Counted from the stretch's first letter, positions 10,208 to 21,440 are shown. The stretch: 64,000 nt of DNA from Proteles cristata cristata (GCA_017311185.1 JAESUZ010001735.1:1240001-1304000); one strand, 5' to 3'. Made by a program: numbers and translations. The notes: generated from the sequence alone by a model not told the origin.

Positions 10208-10607
10208 TGTTTTAAAATTTTAAATACAGTGTTTCCAAACTTTCTTAGGGGTTGGGGAGATTTGGCATTTACCTGCCCTGCTCCTGTCCCCTGCAGAGTG
10301 GTCGGCAATCAGACACACCGTGTTTGCCTCTAAAAGGGAAAACTTGTTCTTTCTATTCACACTTCTGACACCAAATGTGTGGGTTTTCCCTTACATCGAG
10401 CAATTCTCCAACTCTCTGGACACCAATTGGGGGTCCAACAATTCAATTCTGACACTAGTTAGCACAGACCCCACAGGTAAAGGGCTCAGTCCCACAAGAC
10501 TGCCCCTTCCTTCAATCCAGATACCAATGGCAAGTTCCAGGTTGTGACCTGTGCTTCTGATCCCCTGACTATAAATTGCGGGTTCCCACAATAACATCTT
10601 TGGGTTA

Positions 10608-10828
10608 GGGGCACCCGGGTGGCTCATTCGGTTAAGTGTCCAACTTTGGCTCAGGTCACATTCTCGTGGTTCGTGGGTTCGAGCCCTGTGTTGGGCTGTG
10701 TGCTAACAGCTCAGAGCCTGGAGCCTGTTCAGATTCCGTGTCTCCTTTTCTCTGCCCCTTCCCTGCTCACGCTCTGCCTCTCTTTGTCTCTCAAAAATAA
10801 ATAAACATTAAAATTTTTGAAAAAAATG
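10608..10828 (+). mobile_element. Feline CAN-SINE inside the LTR
   Basis: GGGGCACCCGGGTGGCTCAT head, intact B box GGTTCGAGCCC, tail CTCAAAAATAAATAAACATTAAAA. The LTR text resumes at about 10829. Confidence 0.95.
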
Positions 10829-11328
10829 TAACCTCTCTGGGCTTGATAATTTGCTACAATGGTTCACAGAACTCAGGGAAACTCAAGGAAATGCTTTACT
10901 TATGTTTACTGGTTTATTATAAAGGATATTATAAAAGATGTGGATGCACAGCCAGGTCAAGAGGTAAATACGGTGAGATTGGGGTGTGTTCACTGACCCG
11001 TAAGCTCACTGAACCCTGCTTTTTAGGGGTTTTATGGAGATTCTGTTTCATAGGCATGATTGATGGAATCATTGGCCTTTGCAATTAACTCCATCTTTAG
11101 CATCCTCCCCTCCCTGGAGATTGGAATGAGGTCAGGACCGAAAATTCCAAACCTCTAGTCATGCATTGGTCTGTCTGGTGAGCAGCCTCTGTCTGGAAGC
11201 TGTGTAACCCTGCCCCAGTCATCTCAATAGCATACAAAAAGACACTCATCACTGTAAGGATTTCAGGGGTCTTAGAAGCTCCTGGAACAGGAGACTGAGA
11301 CCAAATATTCCAAAAGATGCTGCTAGAT

Positions 11329-11515
11329 GGGACACCTGGTGGCTCAGTTGGTTAAGTGTCTGACTTTGGCTCAGGTCATAATCTTACGGTTTGTTCATGT
11401 AGTTCCTGAGTTCAAAGCCTGCTTCAGATTCTGTGTCTCCCTCTCATTCCGCCCCTTCCCTCTCCCTCCCTCTCTCTCAAAAAGAAATAAACATAAAAAA
11501 TTAAAAGAAAAAGAA
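11329..11515 (+). mobile_element. Feline CAN-SINE, internally deleted
   Basis: Head GGGACACCTGGTGGCTCAG. The B-box to GCTCAGAG block is replaced by a shortened join (CCTGAGTTCAAAGCCTGCTTC). Flanks CAAAAGATGCTGCTAG and CAAAAGATCCTCCTAG look like a diverged TSD. Confidence 0.88.
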
Positions 11516-11624
11516 AACCAAAAGATCCTCCTAGAATCCCATCACTCAGGGAATCACAAGAGTTTTAGGAGTTCATTGTCACGAACTATTTCTTATTATG
11601 TCACAGCCACCAAGTATCCCAGTG

Positions 11625-11800
11625 ACTTTAGATAAGTGGCTTGAACTCCCTCAGCATCGGCCTCTGGTGTGTAATATGGGTTGACAACAGTCCCTGCCTC
11701 TTTGCTGTGAGGACTGAGTGAGTTACTGTGCATGGAGGATTCAGCCCTATATGTCGTGCCTGGTGTAGGGCCCGAGGCCCCAAGATAGGCTCTTTCGCCA
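11625..11800 (+). mobile_element. MIR SINE
   Basis: GTGGCTTGAACTCCCTCAGC, ATATGGGTTGACAACAGTCC, TGTGAGGACTGAGTGAGTT and CCTATATGTCGTGCCTGGTG follow MIR order. Confidence 0.7.
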
Positions 11801-12540
11801 TAAACGTTATTTTGAATTAAAAGCAATCAAAACCCACCAGATTCAGGGAAATCTCTTTACCTTTTGCTCAATCGCCTGCGAGCACCAAGGAGAGAGCTAC
11901 TGACCATTCTCTAAGAAATGAGAATGAAACATATTTGCATAACATAATTCATCCTAAGAAACATATTTGCATAACAGGGCAGCATTTGTTTTCCAAATAT
12001 TTCCTTTCACCTTCCTTACATGGACTCTTCTCCCCTTTGTGTCTTCATATTCCTACCTCTCTCCTTAGCTCATAGAAACATCATGAAGCCTCACTGTCTT
12101 TGGAGTTTCCTTGTCTGTGTGGATTCCTCGTATGCACACTGTTAACTTTGATTTTCTTCTCTTAATCTGTCTCATGTCTATTGGAGTCTTAGTTTAGCTA
12201 GAAGGACCTTGAAGTGCAGAGAAAATTCTTTCTCCCCAATACTGGTATGGGATATGTATTCAAATAAGTGCACGGTTTCCTCACCCTGAAGCCTCAGTCT
12301 GGTGAGACAAGATTACATAATGGATATTCTGAATCATCGTAGTGCAAATTTTCCAGTGTTCGTGGATCGAAGGCACTCCTGGGGGTATAATTAGAATCAG
12401 ATTTCGGGAAAGGTTGATTCACTCAGTCATCTATTTTTTTTTCCTCTTAATTTAAAGACAGACTATATTACAAGTCACTGTCCTCTGGTGAGCTGAATAA
12501 TTAATACCAGCTCTGATAACGCTGCCTGGTTTCAAAATGG
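11801..12540. other. Mostly unique sequence with a duplicated octamer unit
   Basis: No repeat recognised except the 32 bp tandem unit described separately at 11926-11976. Confidence 0.45.
11926..11976 (+). promoter_or_regulatory. Candidate duplicated POU octamer element
   Basis: A perfect 19 bp direct repeat GAAACATATTTGCATAACA occurs at 11926-11944 and 11958-11976, 32 bp apart (about three helical turns). Each copy has a consensus octamer ATTTGCAT. Function is inferred from motif only. Confidence 0.4.
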
Positions 12541-12544
12541 GTCA

Positions 12545-12935
12545 TTATTACTAACAACAACAACTACCATTTACTGAGAGCTCCCTCTGTGCCCGACTCT
12601 GGCTGGAGTCCTTTTCTAGTTTAGGATCGAGAGTTAAGTGTTCTCAGGGACTCTGAATTTCACTCCTGCCTCCTTGGAGCAGTATGTCTTCAGGCAAGTC
12701 ACTTCCCTTTTCTCTGGGGCTTAGTTTCCTCATCTGTAAAATGGGACAAGAATAGTTGCTCCTTCAACAGGTTTGCATTGAAGATTCAATGCACGATAAA
12801 TGCGAAGTCTAAGCCTGAAGCCGGGCAGGCCATAAGCACTTGATAAACGTTAATTTTATTATCATCATGTTCCTTAATCCTTATTGCAACCTTGTGAGGT
12901 AGATACGCAAAATAGACGGCTCGTTTCACATGGCA
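12545..12935 (-). mobile_element. MIR SINE, antisense, interrupted
   Basis: ACCATTTACTGAGAGCTCCC at the left and TCCTTATTGCAACCTTGTGAG at the right are two parts of an antisense MIR, separated by the sense MIR that follows. Confidence 0.55.
12632..12866 (+). mobile_element. MIR SINE
   Basis: Clear MIR core: GCAAGTCACTTCCCTTTTCTC, TTAGTTTCCTCATCTGTAAAATGGG, then CATAAGCACTTGATAAACG. Confidence 0.88.
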
Positions 12936-12975
12936 AACCTCCAAAAACAGGCACTTTCAATATTTCATTCCATTT

Positions 12976-13228
12976 CCCTTTATAATATTTTTCTTTTTAA
13001 TGTTTTATTCTCTTTTTTTTATTTTTGAGAGTGAGTGTGTGTGTGTGTGAGCAGGTAAGCGGCAGAGAGAGAGACACACACACAGAATCCAAAGCAAGCT
13101 CCAGGCTCTGAGCGTCAGCACAGAGCCCAACGTGGGGCTCGAACCCAGAAACTGTGAGATCATGACCTGAGCTGAAGTCAGAAGCTTAACCGACTGAGCC
13201 ACCCAGGTGCCCCTTTATAATATCTTTC
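12976..13228 (-). mobile_element. Feline CAN-SINE, antisense, 18 bp TSD
   Basis: Body 12994-13213. Flanks CCCTTTATAATATTTTTC and CCCTTTATAATATCTTTC differ by one base. Contains a (GT)n stretch near 13032. Confidence 0.95.
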
Positions 13229-13383
13229 ACAGTGTATTTGGAAATGGGGATATAAATTAGCCCCTTCTCAACAGGAATGTGGATAGATACATTAGATTCA
13301 TGCCACTGAAAAATAATGAGCTGGGTGGGACTCTGTGAATCAACAGGGATGAGTCCTCCAAAAAACATGATGTCAAGAGCAAT

Positions 13384-13604
13384 AAAAGAAAGTTGCACAT
13401 CTGACTTCGGCTCAGGTCATGATCTCATAGTTCATGAGTTTGAACCCTGTGTCAGGCTCTGTGCTGACAGCTCATAGCCTGGAGCCTGCTTCAGATTCTG
13501 CATGTCTCTCTCTAACCCTCCCCTGCTTGTGCTCTCTTTGTCTCGCTCTCAATAATAAATAATAAACATTCAATTTTTTTTAATTAAAAAAAGAAAGTTG
13601 CACA
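13384..13604 (+). mobile_element. 5'-truncated feline CAN-SINE with perfect TSD
   Basis: Starts at CTGACTTCGGCTCAGG, about 30 bp into the consensus, so the A box is missing. Still flanked by a perfect 16 bp TSD AAAAGAAAGTTGCACA (13384-13399, 13589-13604). This shows the truncation happened at insertion. Confidence 0.95.
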
Positions 13605-13971
13605 AAATGCACATGGAATATTATTTAAAGTTTAAAGATACGCAAAGTGATTATATGAGGTTAGGGATACACATTACACACATAGATAGTAGAAATACAG
13701 AGCATGCCTGGGATGGCTAAAACCAAGTTCAGAGCAGAAGTTCTCTCTGTGGAGATGGTGGCAGGTATAGTTGCCGAGGGGCACATGAGAGCCTTCAGAT
13801 ATACTGGGGAAGTTTATTTCTTCATCTGCTGCTGGGGACATTTATTACTTGTTATGCCTTTCAAAATATCCCCCAAGTACATCATAATAATTTAAAAAAT
13901 TGCACCCCAGCCATGGGGAGAGAGCCTGGGGGGAGCTCCCTCAATATTTGTGCGATCCCCTCCCCTGTCCC
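13605..13971. other. Unassigned sequence
   Basis: Nothing recognised. Short overlapping frames only. Confidence 0.4.
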
Positions 13972-14220
13972 AAGCCAGGTTCTTTTTTTTTTTTTTTTAA
14001 TGCTTTATTTATTTCTGAGAGAGAGAGAGACAGTGTGTGCAGGGGAGGGTCAGAGAGAGAGGGAGACACAGAATCTGAAGCAGGCTCCAGGCTCTGAGCT
14101 TACGGTCAGCACAGAGCCCAATGTGGGGCTTGAATTCACGAACCCTGAGATGATGACCTGAGCTGAAGCTGGACGCTTAATCGACTGAACCACCCAGGTG
14201 CCCCTTAAGCCAGGTTCTTT
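13972..14220 (-). mobile_element. Feline CAN-SINE, antisense, 14 bp TSD
   Basis: TSD AAGCCAGGTTCTTT, the downstream copy at 14207-14220. T-run of 18 at the tail, head GAACCACCCAGGTGCCCC. Confidence 0.95.
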
Positions 14221-14389
14221 AACCTTCCTGAACCCACACTTTCTCTATAACCACATCCATTTCTCCCTAGCACCTTGCTAAGAAAGCCCCCAGCCCACCT
14301 GGCCCAAAATACGGCTTCTGGACAGCCAGGCTCTCAGTTTGCATGTTAAGGGAGCTCTGCTTTCTCCAGCAGTGTTTTGTCTTTTTTAA

Positions 14390-14452
14390 TTTTTAATTTT
14401 TTATGATGTGTATTCTTTATCTTTTGAGAGAGAGCAAGAGACGGAGCGAGCA
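14390..14452 (-). mobile_element. CAN-SINE tail fragment, antisense
   Basis: TTTTTATGATGTGTATTCTTT then TTTTGAGAGAGAGCAAGAGACG resembles only the 3' tail of an antisense SINE. The remainder is absent. Confidence 0.5.
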
Positions 14453-14970
14453 CCCTGGCACCTTACGTCTCTAAACACATACGCCCGTGTAGAAGCCACT
14501 TTCCCCCACACCAGGATCCCGGTTTGCTGTGTGACTTGGAGAGGTAGGTTGGCTTGTTGGAGACTTGCCCTTGTAAAATCAGAGGCTTTGCTTGCATAAT
14601 TCCTGAGGTTCCTTTCAGCTCTAACAATCCCCCACCCTCAGACTGCCTTTACAGTGCACCCGTTCTTATTATTTAAAACCTCTATGCATCATATCCCACT
14701 TGCCTTTGCTTGCTGTAATAATTTTAGATAACTGTTACACCAAATTAACAGAAGTCAGAGGAATTGGCCAGATTTTTTTTTTTTAATGCAGGGGTTTAGC
14801 AATATACTGATGTACATAATTACCCCCTCTTTTCCCATTGCAGTCTAACAGGGCATAGTAAAAAGCAACCAGTGATTTCTTTCCTCTCCCATTGGCTCAA
14901 AGAACTGGCTAATGCAGTTTGATGTTGAAGACACACCAAATGGCATAAACAAAGAGAAGCACTCCTTTGC
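14453..14970. other. Unique sequence, conserved-noncoding-like
   Basis: Includes GCTGTAATAATTTTAGATAAC and TCAGAGGAATTGGCCAGA without repeat similarity. No exon evidence. Confidence 0.35.
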
Positions 14971-15208
14971 AAAAAGTGCTTTTTATGGGGTGCCTGGGTG
15001 GCTCAGTTGGCTAAGCGTCTGACTTTGGCTCAGGTCATGATCTCTTTGTGAGTTTGAGCCCTGTGTCTGGCTCTTGTGCTGACAGCTCAGAGCCTGGAGC
15101 CTGCTTCCGATTCTGTGTCTCCCTCTCTCTCTGCCCCTCCCCTGCTCATGTTCTGTCTCTCTCTCTCTCTCTCAAAAATAAATAAAACATTTTAAAAAGT
15201 GCTTTTTA
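14971..15208 (+). mobile_element. Feline CAN-SINE, 15 bp TSD
   Basis: TSD AAAAAGTGCTTTTTA at 14971-14985 and 15194-15208. The B-box region lacks CACGGTTC (ATGATCTCTTTGTGAGTTTG). Confidence 0.95.
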
Positions 15209-16217
15209 ATCACCTACCTGAAGTTGAGTATCTGAGGGGTTGAAGGCAAGCCTGGTACCCGCCCCCCCTCCTGCCCCCAGAAATGCACTTCCTGTCCTCA
15301 AAGGGCTCCCTGACAGTGGCGCTTGGTGAAACTCACAAACACTGGTGAATGGAATTGCTCATAGCCTCTCTCTGCAATTGCACCTGCCTCCCCAAATGGC
15401 CTAGCTGTGATTCTGGTCTGCTCTCTTGTCTGTTAAATGCACTGTTCTTTGCTCAGCACGCTGTTCATTTTATGGCTAACCAGAAAGGCAGTTTGCTTTG
15501 AGCTCACTTTCCGGCCACAAAATAGGGGGGCTTCCTATTGCCTCTATCTCATTAAACACAGACTCTTCAGCCCCAAATCTGATCTCAACTTCCTTCCCAA
15601 ATTGGGTGGCTTGTTCCACCTGCATGAGCCCTATGACCTTAAACTTTACCTGTATGCCCTGATTCAATCTGTTCCCTCCATTTTCTGTGCCGTTCCTTCC
15701 CCCCCCCCTTTTTTTTTTTTTACCGATCAGCATCAAACTTGTTAAAAAGAATTCAACCCAGTATATTTGAAGAGCTAATTGCCCTTATTAAATTAATATT
15801 AAGTGACTAATAATTGTTTAATTATTAAATGGGCAGCATCGCACCCAGCATGTAGAAGGGACCTCCAAAGGGCTGCAGAGAGGTAAGGGATGTTAGATGG
15901 AGGACAAGCATGTAATAAACAAAAACAAGGATTATTTCAGGGGAGGTCACCTTCATATGGGGACAAAAAGGTCTCAGTAGGTGGATTACTTCATCTTCCT
16001 TTGGGGGATGGAGAGGTCCTGTGTGACAGATCACCTGATTGGTGCCGACCAGAAAATTCCTGAAATTTCTGGGGAAGGTTGAAAGTACAATTACGTTAGG
16101 TATTTAAGCTCCAGTTTGGTGAGTTGGTCTAAGTGACACCATTTTAGGCCCGTAGTTTTCTTTTTTAACAAAGTCAAACTCAAACTTCTGGGACCCTGAG
16201 AAAAGGGCTTTCATTTT
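15209..16217. other. Unique sequence, about 1 kb
   Basis: No recognised repeat except a C10T12 tract at 15699-15721. Opposing frames of 102 (+) and 86 (-) codons overlap at 15437-15745, which is the signature of chance frames. Confidence 0.4.
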
Positions 16218-16444
16218 CAAGAAAAAAATTTTTAATGTTTATTTTTGAGAGAGAGAAAGAGTCTAGAGAGAAAGCATTGAGTGGGGAATGGGCAGAGAGA
16301 GAGAGGGACACAGAATCCAAAGCAGGACCCAGGATCCAAGCTGTCAGCACAGAGCCAAACATGCAGGGCTTGAACTCACAAACCACGAGATCATGACCTG
16401 AGCCAAAGTCTGCCGCTTAACCAGCTGAGCCACCCAGGTGCCCC
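16218..16444 (-). mobile_element. Feline CAN-SINE, antisense
   Basis: Tail TTTTTAATGTTTATTTTTGAG, head GAGCCACCCAGGTGCCCC. About 12% diverged by eye. Confidence 0.93.
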
Positions 16445-16544
16445 TCTTTTCCAAGAAGACTTTCAATTCCTTCTCTCTCCTGTTACTTTTAATTCTGGGA
16501 ACTCAGTGAATTACTGTTACATTTAATTTTGGGAACTGAGTATC

Positions 16545-16735
16545 TAGTCCAGAGGTCAAGAGCACAAGCTTTGTAATCAGATCTGGGATTGATCTGATCA
16601 CACTTTACTGTGTGATCTCGACAAAGCCACCAACCCTCTCTGATCTTCATATTTAACATCTATCTGTTTCATTTTCTTGCTGCGCGAAGTAAATGAAATG
16701 ATGCGTATGAAACAGCGGTTGTTATCAGCGGTGGA
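16545..16735 (+). mobile_element. MIR SINE
   Basis: CCAGAGGTCAAGAGCACAAGC, TTTGTAATCAGATCTGGG, TGTGTGATCTCGACAAAGC, TGATCTTCATATTTAACATC follow the 5' two-thirds of MIR. Confidence 0.75.
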
Positions 16736-17567
16736 AGTCCAAAGTAACATTTTTTATATTTGTTTGTTTGTGCTTCTTTGTTGCACATACCATGATCTTG
16801 CCGGTCTCCTCCACCCGGCCAGAGGGCCAGAGCGCAGGTTCCTTCACTGTGTGCTAAGCTGCATCACCCACTTGAATTCTGTCTCTTGGTTGTGTAACCT
16901 TGCAGGGCCTTGTTTCGGTCACTGTTTGTCATCTTCAGCCAGAGAGATTTAAACCAAAAGTTACAAGTTTGTCCTCAAAGTTACAATACTAAATAAGCAT
17001 AAAAGAAAGTAAAAGGAAATCTCAAGCAAGGTTTTATAAGTTCGTAGCATTTATAACTTTATTCTAAGTTGTTAAAACTCAAAATTTCACTGAAACTTTT
17101 GGGTCACTCTGTATTTCCTCACCCCTGGGCGTTGGGTTCAGCCATATGTCCTGCCTTGACACAGAGCGCAGGGGAGGTCATGGTACCACCGGTCCGCAGG
17201 GGTGCAAGCTGGCACCGCCGAGCCTACCCCTAATCAGCAGAGCCGCGTGTGCATGAGAAGTAAGTGGTTGTTGGCTGGGACCCGGGGTGGCTTGTTACGT
17301 AGCAACGGTTAATGAATACACAGTGTTAACCAGTGTCCCGGCCGTGGTAGTTTCTTAGTAAATATTTATTGCATTAAATTAGCACATTCATGTATTGGGC
17401 TTTGGGAAACACTTTTGCTCTCGGGGTTAATGATTTGTTTCATTAATTAAGGACTTCTGCCTTCAAATGAGATGTTGATTCATTAGGATATTTGGGGAAA
17501 CTGGCATCTGAGCTACTACAACTGGCACAGCTGACTCACCTAACTGAGTCCTGAGCATACTTTAAAG
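16736..17567. other. Unique sequence with conserved-noncoding texture
   Basis: 17290-17520 has GTTACGTAGCAAC (17294-17306, RFX-like half-sites) and AT-rich runs such as TTCATTAATTAAGGAC. No repeat recognised. Conservation is inferred only. Confidence 0.35.
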
Positions 17568-17811
17568 TTTTCCAGTAGCCAGGGCGCCTGGGTGGCTCAG
17601 CTGGTGAAGCATCTGGCTTCAGCTCAGGTCATGATCTCACGGTTTGTGAGTTCGAGTTCCGCATCGGGCTCTGTGCTGACAGCTCAGAGCCTGGAGCCTG
17701 CTTCAGATTCTGTGCCTCCCCCTCTCTCTCTTCCCCTCCCTCACTTGCGCTCTGTGTCTCTTAAAAATAAATAAATGCTAAAAAGATTAAAAAAACTTTT
17801 TCCAGTAGCCA
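17568..17811 (+). mobile_element. Feline CAN-SINE, 14 bp TSD
   Basis: TSD TTTTCCAGTAGCCA at 17568-17581 and 17798-17811. Complete head GGCGCCTGGGTGGCTCAG. Confidence 0.96.
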
Positions 17812-18149
17812 AATTGAATCTCAGTTTTGCAATTAAAATGAAATAAAATGGAACATTCACGTCTTCAGTCATTTTAGTCTTCAGACATTTCAAGTGCCCC
17901 CTGTAGATATCATACTGGACATTGCGGGTCTGTGGGTGGTTCATCTCCCCCAGCCCTTCAAAGACGGTTTTTTCTCCAGGGTCGCCATTATGCACTTGAT
18001 CTATGAAATTCAAGGGGTGTCCTTGATCCCACCTCTCCCTGTCTTAGCATCCCACTGGTTGCTGGGTTCTGTCGGATCAGCCTCATCCGGGGCTCGCTAA
18101 TCTATTGTTCTCTCTCATGTGCAGGGTCACTTCTCTAGATGGGGCTCCT
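17812..18149. other. Unassigned sequence
   Basis: No repeat called with confidence. The L2 that follows may begin earlier than marked. Confidence 0.35.
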
Positions 18150-18735
18150 CACCCGTCTCTCATGACCACACCAGCCTCATCACCGGAGTCCCCACCTCCC
18201 GTCTTCTTTACCCCCCCCACTACCAGTCTCTTCTCTACCCGCAGACAGCTCCATCTTTCTAACATGCACATCTGATTGTCCAACCTTCCTTCTCCTGCAG
18301 CTTGAATCTTTTTCTCGGCTCCCTACGATCCTGTGATAAATTCCAAGTCCCTCAATGGGATTTACAAGGCCCTGCTGACCACCCTTACCCTCACATTCTC
18401 CGATCCAGTCAAGTTGTAATGTTGTCTCCCTGGTTTCCCCTGTGACCTCTGGGCCTTTGCACATGCCATCCTAGCTAGAATGCCGTTTCTTCTCTCCTTC
18501 TACCCTCTGCCTATCCTTCAGTTTACCACCTCTGAGAAGCCTCCCCAGATTTCCTCAAGTCTTCAGTAGGTGCTCCTCATTGGTGCTTTCACATCTCTGG
18601 TACTTCGCCTCCCCTGCCGTCTTTCTGGCATTGGTGACAGAGCTCTGTGTGAGGACAGACCGGATTGCTTTCTGCACTGTTTGTATCCTCAGTGCGTAGA
18701 ATAGGAGCCTGGTGATATATCTTGAATAAATTACA
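18150..18735 (+). mobile_element. L2 LINE 3' region, sense
   Basis: GGGATTTACAAGGCCCTGCTG, CCTGTGACCTCTGGGCCTTTGCACATG, GAGAAGCCTCCCCAG, then ATAGGAGCCTGGTGATATATCTTGAATAAA. This is the canonical order of the L2 3' end. Confidence 0.85.
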
Positions 18736-18954
18736 GACCATGCCCCCGAAACCAACCTGTCGTTTGCATCCTGTTGTTCGCAAGTACCCTCGTGATGGGA
18801 GGCAGATTCAACCTGACTTTATGGAAAATTAACACCCAGGACAAGTCTGAGACATAGTGGGCCAATGATCCTGGTGTCTGTGGTGACGGAATGGCTAACA
18901 GACCTCCCAAAGTATCCCTCGATCCACTGGAGTAATTGTCACACTTCTGTACGC

Positions 18955-19497
18955 TTGTTTGAAACTGACCAGTGGCTTCTCATTGAATTTAGAATAAAAA
19001 CTCAGGCTATCTCTGTAGCCTGTAGAGTCTGAATGATCTGACCCCTCCCACCTTTCCATCTCATTTCCCCTCGTCATTTCTTCATCATCACCCTCCCCTG
19101 GCTCATTTGGCTCCAGCCACACTATACCAATCTTCTTTGTTTCTACCTCAGGACCTTTGCACTTGCTGTTCCTTCTGGCTGGCCTCTCTCATCCTTCTGG
19201 TTTCAGTTCGAACAGCTCTTCCTTTGAGAAGCTTCCCCTGGTCTATCTCAAATAGCTCCTCATCCAGTTTCTCCACATTGCTTTTTTTTTTTTTTTTGGT
19301 CTTTGTAACACTTAGAGTTGTCTGAGATTGTCTTATTATATATACTTACTTTCTAATACTTTGTTTACAGTTTGTCTCTCCCCAGTTGAATGTCAATTAC
19401 TTGAGGATAAGGGTTTTATCATCTCATTCATTGCCGTTTTCACACTGCCTAGAACAGTGCCTTGAACATAGTAGGTGCTTAATAAATACAGGTTCAA
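18955..19497 (+). mobile_element. L2 LINE 3' region, sense (second copy)
   Basis: CCAGTGGCTTCTCATTGAATT, CTCCAGCCACACTATACC, GGACCTTTGCACTTGCTGTTCC, GAGAAGCTTCCCCTGG, GTGCCTTGAACATAGTAGGTGC. Lies 220 bp after another sense L2 3' end. The two are separate insertions or a broken duplication. Confidence 0.88.
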
Positions 19498-20623
19498 TGC
19501 ACGCTTAGAGAATCAACCATTTCAGGAAGCAGGAATATCTCCCAGGACCAGTTTAGGCAGATCCCAAAGATTCTTTCTTTCTTACCTTTTAGTTTATCAG
19601 TTTTCTTTATTAGTTGTAATTATGTGTTTTCACTTTAATATGGTAGAGCCGGTTCATAGTCCCATCGTTTTAGGAGTTTAGATGAATAAATGCATCATCT
19701 AACTGCTACGGTCAGATGCAGTCAGCTGAACATTCTTTTTATTACTCTTCCAAGACAGGTAAGAATTCTGCTCTAGGAAAGTCATTTCTGCCACCCTTCT
19801 AGGGCTGTTTTAGCCCCGACGACATCCTTACTCATCCCGTCTGGAGCATCTGGGAGAGAAATCCCTGTCATTATTTCTTACTTAATGTTTAATTCCAGCG
19901 AGTAGAAACACTCTTATATAACTAGCATTGTTCTGCCCGGGAAGGAGACAAAAAGGAAAAATAATTAGAGTCCCCTCAATGAAATTAGCAGCCTGCAGTA
20001 GGGTAACTGTCCCTCCTATTCCTTAATTTAAATGGATGTGCAGATGGCTAGTGGCTGCAGCATTTGTCAAATATAGGCACCTCCACCGGAATCTTAGCTG
20101 CCGCTACCACGTTTCCCCTGCTCTGCAGTGTGGCATCCTCAGAACTATAATGAAACCCAGGCTATAAAGGCTCCAGTGAAGAAATGAAGTGGAAACGAAA
20201 CAACTTCTTGCTCACCCACGCTCTGCTTTAAATAAGGAGCAATGTCTGCTGAATAATTCAGCCCCGCCTGTCAAAATATTTTTTTTGGGGGGGGGAATTC
20301 ATTTGGAAATACCCCAGGGGCTGTTTAATTACAGCCTTTAGTGCCTCTTCAAGGCAGAAAGGGGTCGGTGTGCTTCCTGTTTTATCGTCCACATCACCTA
20401 ACGGGCTTCGCAGCCCCTTAATGGGGAGGGGAGGGAGAGGGGAAATGGGGGAGGGGGGAATCTTGTAATCTGGTGTCCTCTCAGGAAGTTGTTGACACTT
20501 CACATTTGTCCTGTTAAACTTCTCCCCAGGGACTAGGGCTCTCTTTTCTGTCCTTGGGGTTCCCTGAGGAGGGTCTGGGCCCAGAGCATGTCCTAGGGGG
20601 AATCTGGCCCTGGGACAGAGTTT
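19498..20623. other. Unique sequence, SINE-free
   Basis: About 1.1 kb with no recognised repeat. Contains a 15 bp palindrome at 20248-20262 and a G-rich block at 20423-20458. Confidence 0.4.
20423..20458 (+). other. G-quadruplex-capable run
   Basis: At least five G-tracts of 3-6 G separated by 1-4 nt (GGGGAGGGGAGGGAGAGGGG and on). Sequence rule for G4 is met. Formation untested. Confidence 0.7.
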
Positions 20624-20868
20624 TACTTTTTAATTTCTTTCTTTTTTAAAATCTGTATTTATTTATTTAGTGTGAGAGAGAAAGTGGAAGCAGGGGAGGG
20701 GCAGAGGGTAGGTGGGTGGGAGAGAATCCCAAGCAGGCTCCACATTGTCAGCACAGAGCCCAACGTGGGGCTCGATCCCACGAATTGATGAGATTCTGAC
20801 CTGAGTTGAAATCAAGAATTGGACGCTTAACCAACTGAGCCACCAGGCGCCCCTACTTTTTAATTTCT
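20624..20868 (-). mobile_element. Old-type CAN-SINE, antisense, 15 bp TSD
   Basis: TSD TACTTTTTAATTTCT at 20624-20638 and 20854-20868. Body has the older-lineage wording CAGGCTCCACATTGTCAGC and GAAATCAAGAATTGGACG. Confidence 0.95.
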
Positions 20869-20964
20869 AAGATCTTTAGGGTGAAATCCAAGGAGAGATT
20901 TCAGGTCATAAAACAAGACTATCAAGGAGAGCTGGCTGGTGACAGAATTCTACCTTTCCAAGAA

Positions 20965-21225
20965 TAATTTCTAACTATTGAGCATCAACTCTGCGTTGCA
21001 TCTGTGAAGCCCTTTCTCTCTATAACTTCATCAGACCCGCACAGCAGCCCTGTGAGGTGGGTCTAATTGTGCCCACTTTGCAGATGGAGAAACTGAGACT
21101 CAGAGAGGGCAGAGTGCATGCTCAAGGTCTCAGAGCTGGTAGAGGTCAATGTGGAGACTGAAGCCCAGCACCGTCTGACTCCAAAGCCCATGGTCTTCCT
21201 TATTCTGCTAAATGGGTGCTCCAGA
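20965..21225 (-). mobile_element. MIR SINE, antisense
   Basis: CAGCAGCCCTGTGAGGTGGG, GCAGATGGAGAAACTGAGACTCAGAGAGG, GTCTGACTCCAAAGCCCATGGTC. Nearly full length. Confidence 0.9.
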
Positions 21226-21440
21226 CTGATGCATGAGGGGGCTAACCTGGGAATTCGACCTCCATGCTGAGTTGTAAATACTTAGGGCCTGGCCATACGA
21301 GAATCCCCAAAGCATGCAGGTCAGAGAGCACAGGTATTCCCCAATCAGGGAATGGGGGCTTGGGGATGCTCTTGCTGGCCTGGTCGTTCACAGAATGGAC
21401 ACCGTGGTCAGCCCTGGGGGGTTCGAATCCTGGCTCTGCC

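Larger units (their letters stand above)
10320..11605 (-). mobile_element. ERVL-like ancient LTR, antisense, cut by two SINEs
   Basis: The plus strand shows ACACCAAATGTGTGGGTTTTC, ACACCAATTGGGGGTCCAAC, TTTATTATAAAGGATATTATA, GGCATGATTGATGGAATCATT, AGCATACAAAAAGACACTCAT and TTCTTATTATGTCACA, in the order I recall for an antisense class III LTR. SINEs at 10608-10828 and 11329-11515 interrupt it. The exact family name is uncertain. Confidence 0.6.

Noticed and set aside
10619..10804. Recurrent 60-residue frame of the form MAQSVKxPTxAQVMISxFVGSSP, seen about fifteen times on both strands
   Set aside because: It is simply one frame of the CAN-SINE head and body (GTGGCTCAGTCGG read from GTG as start). 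It lacks any independent gene structure.
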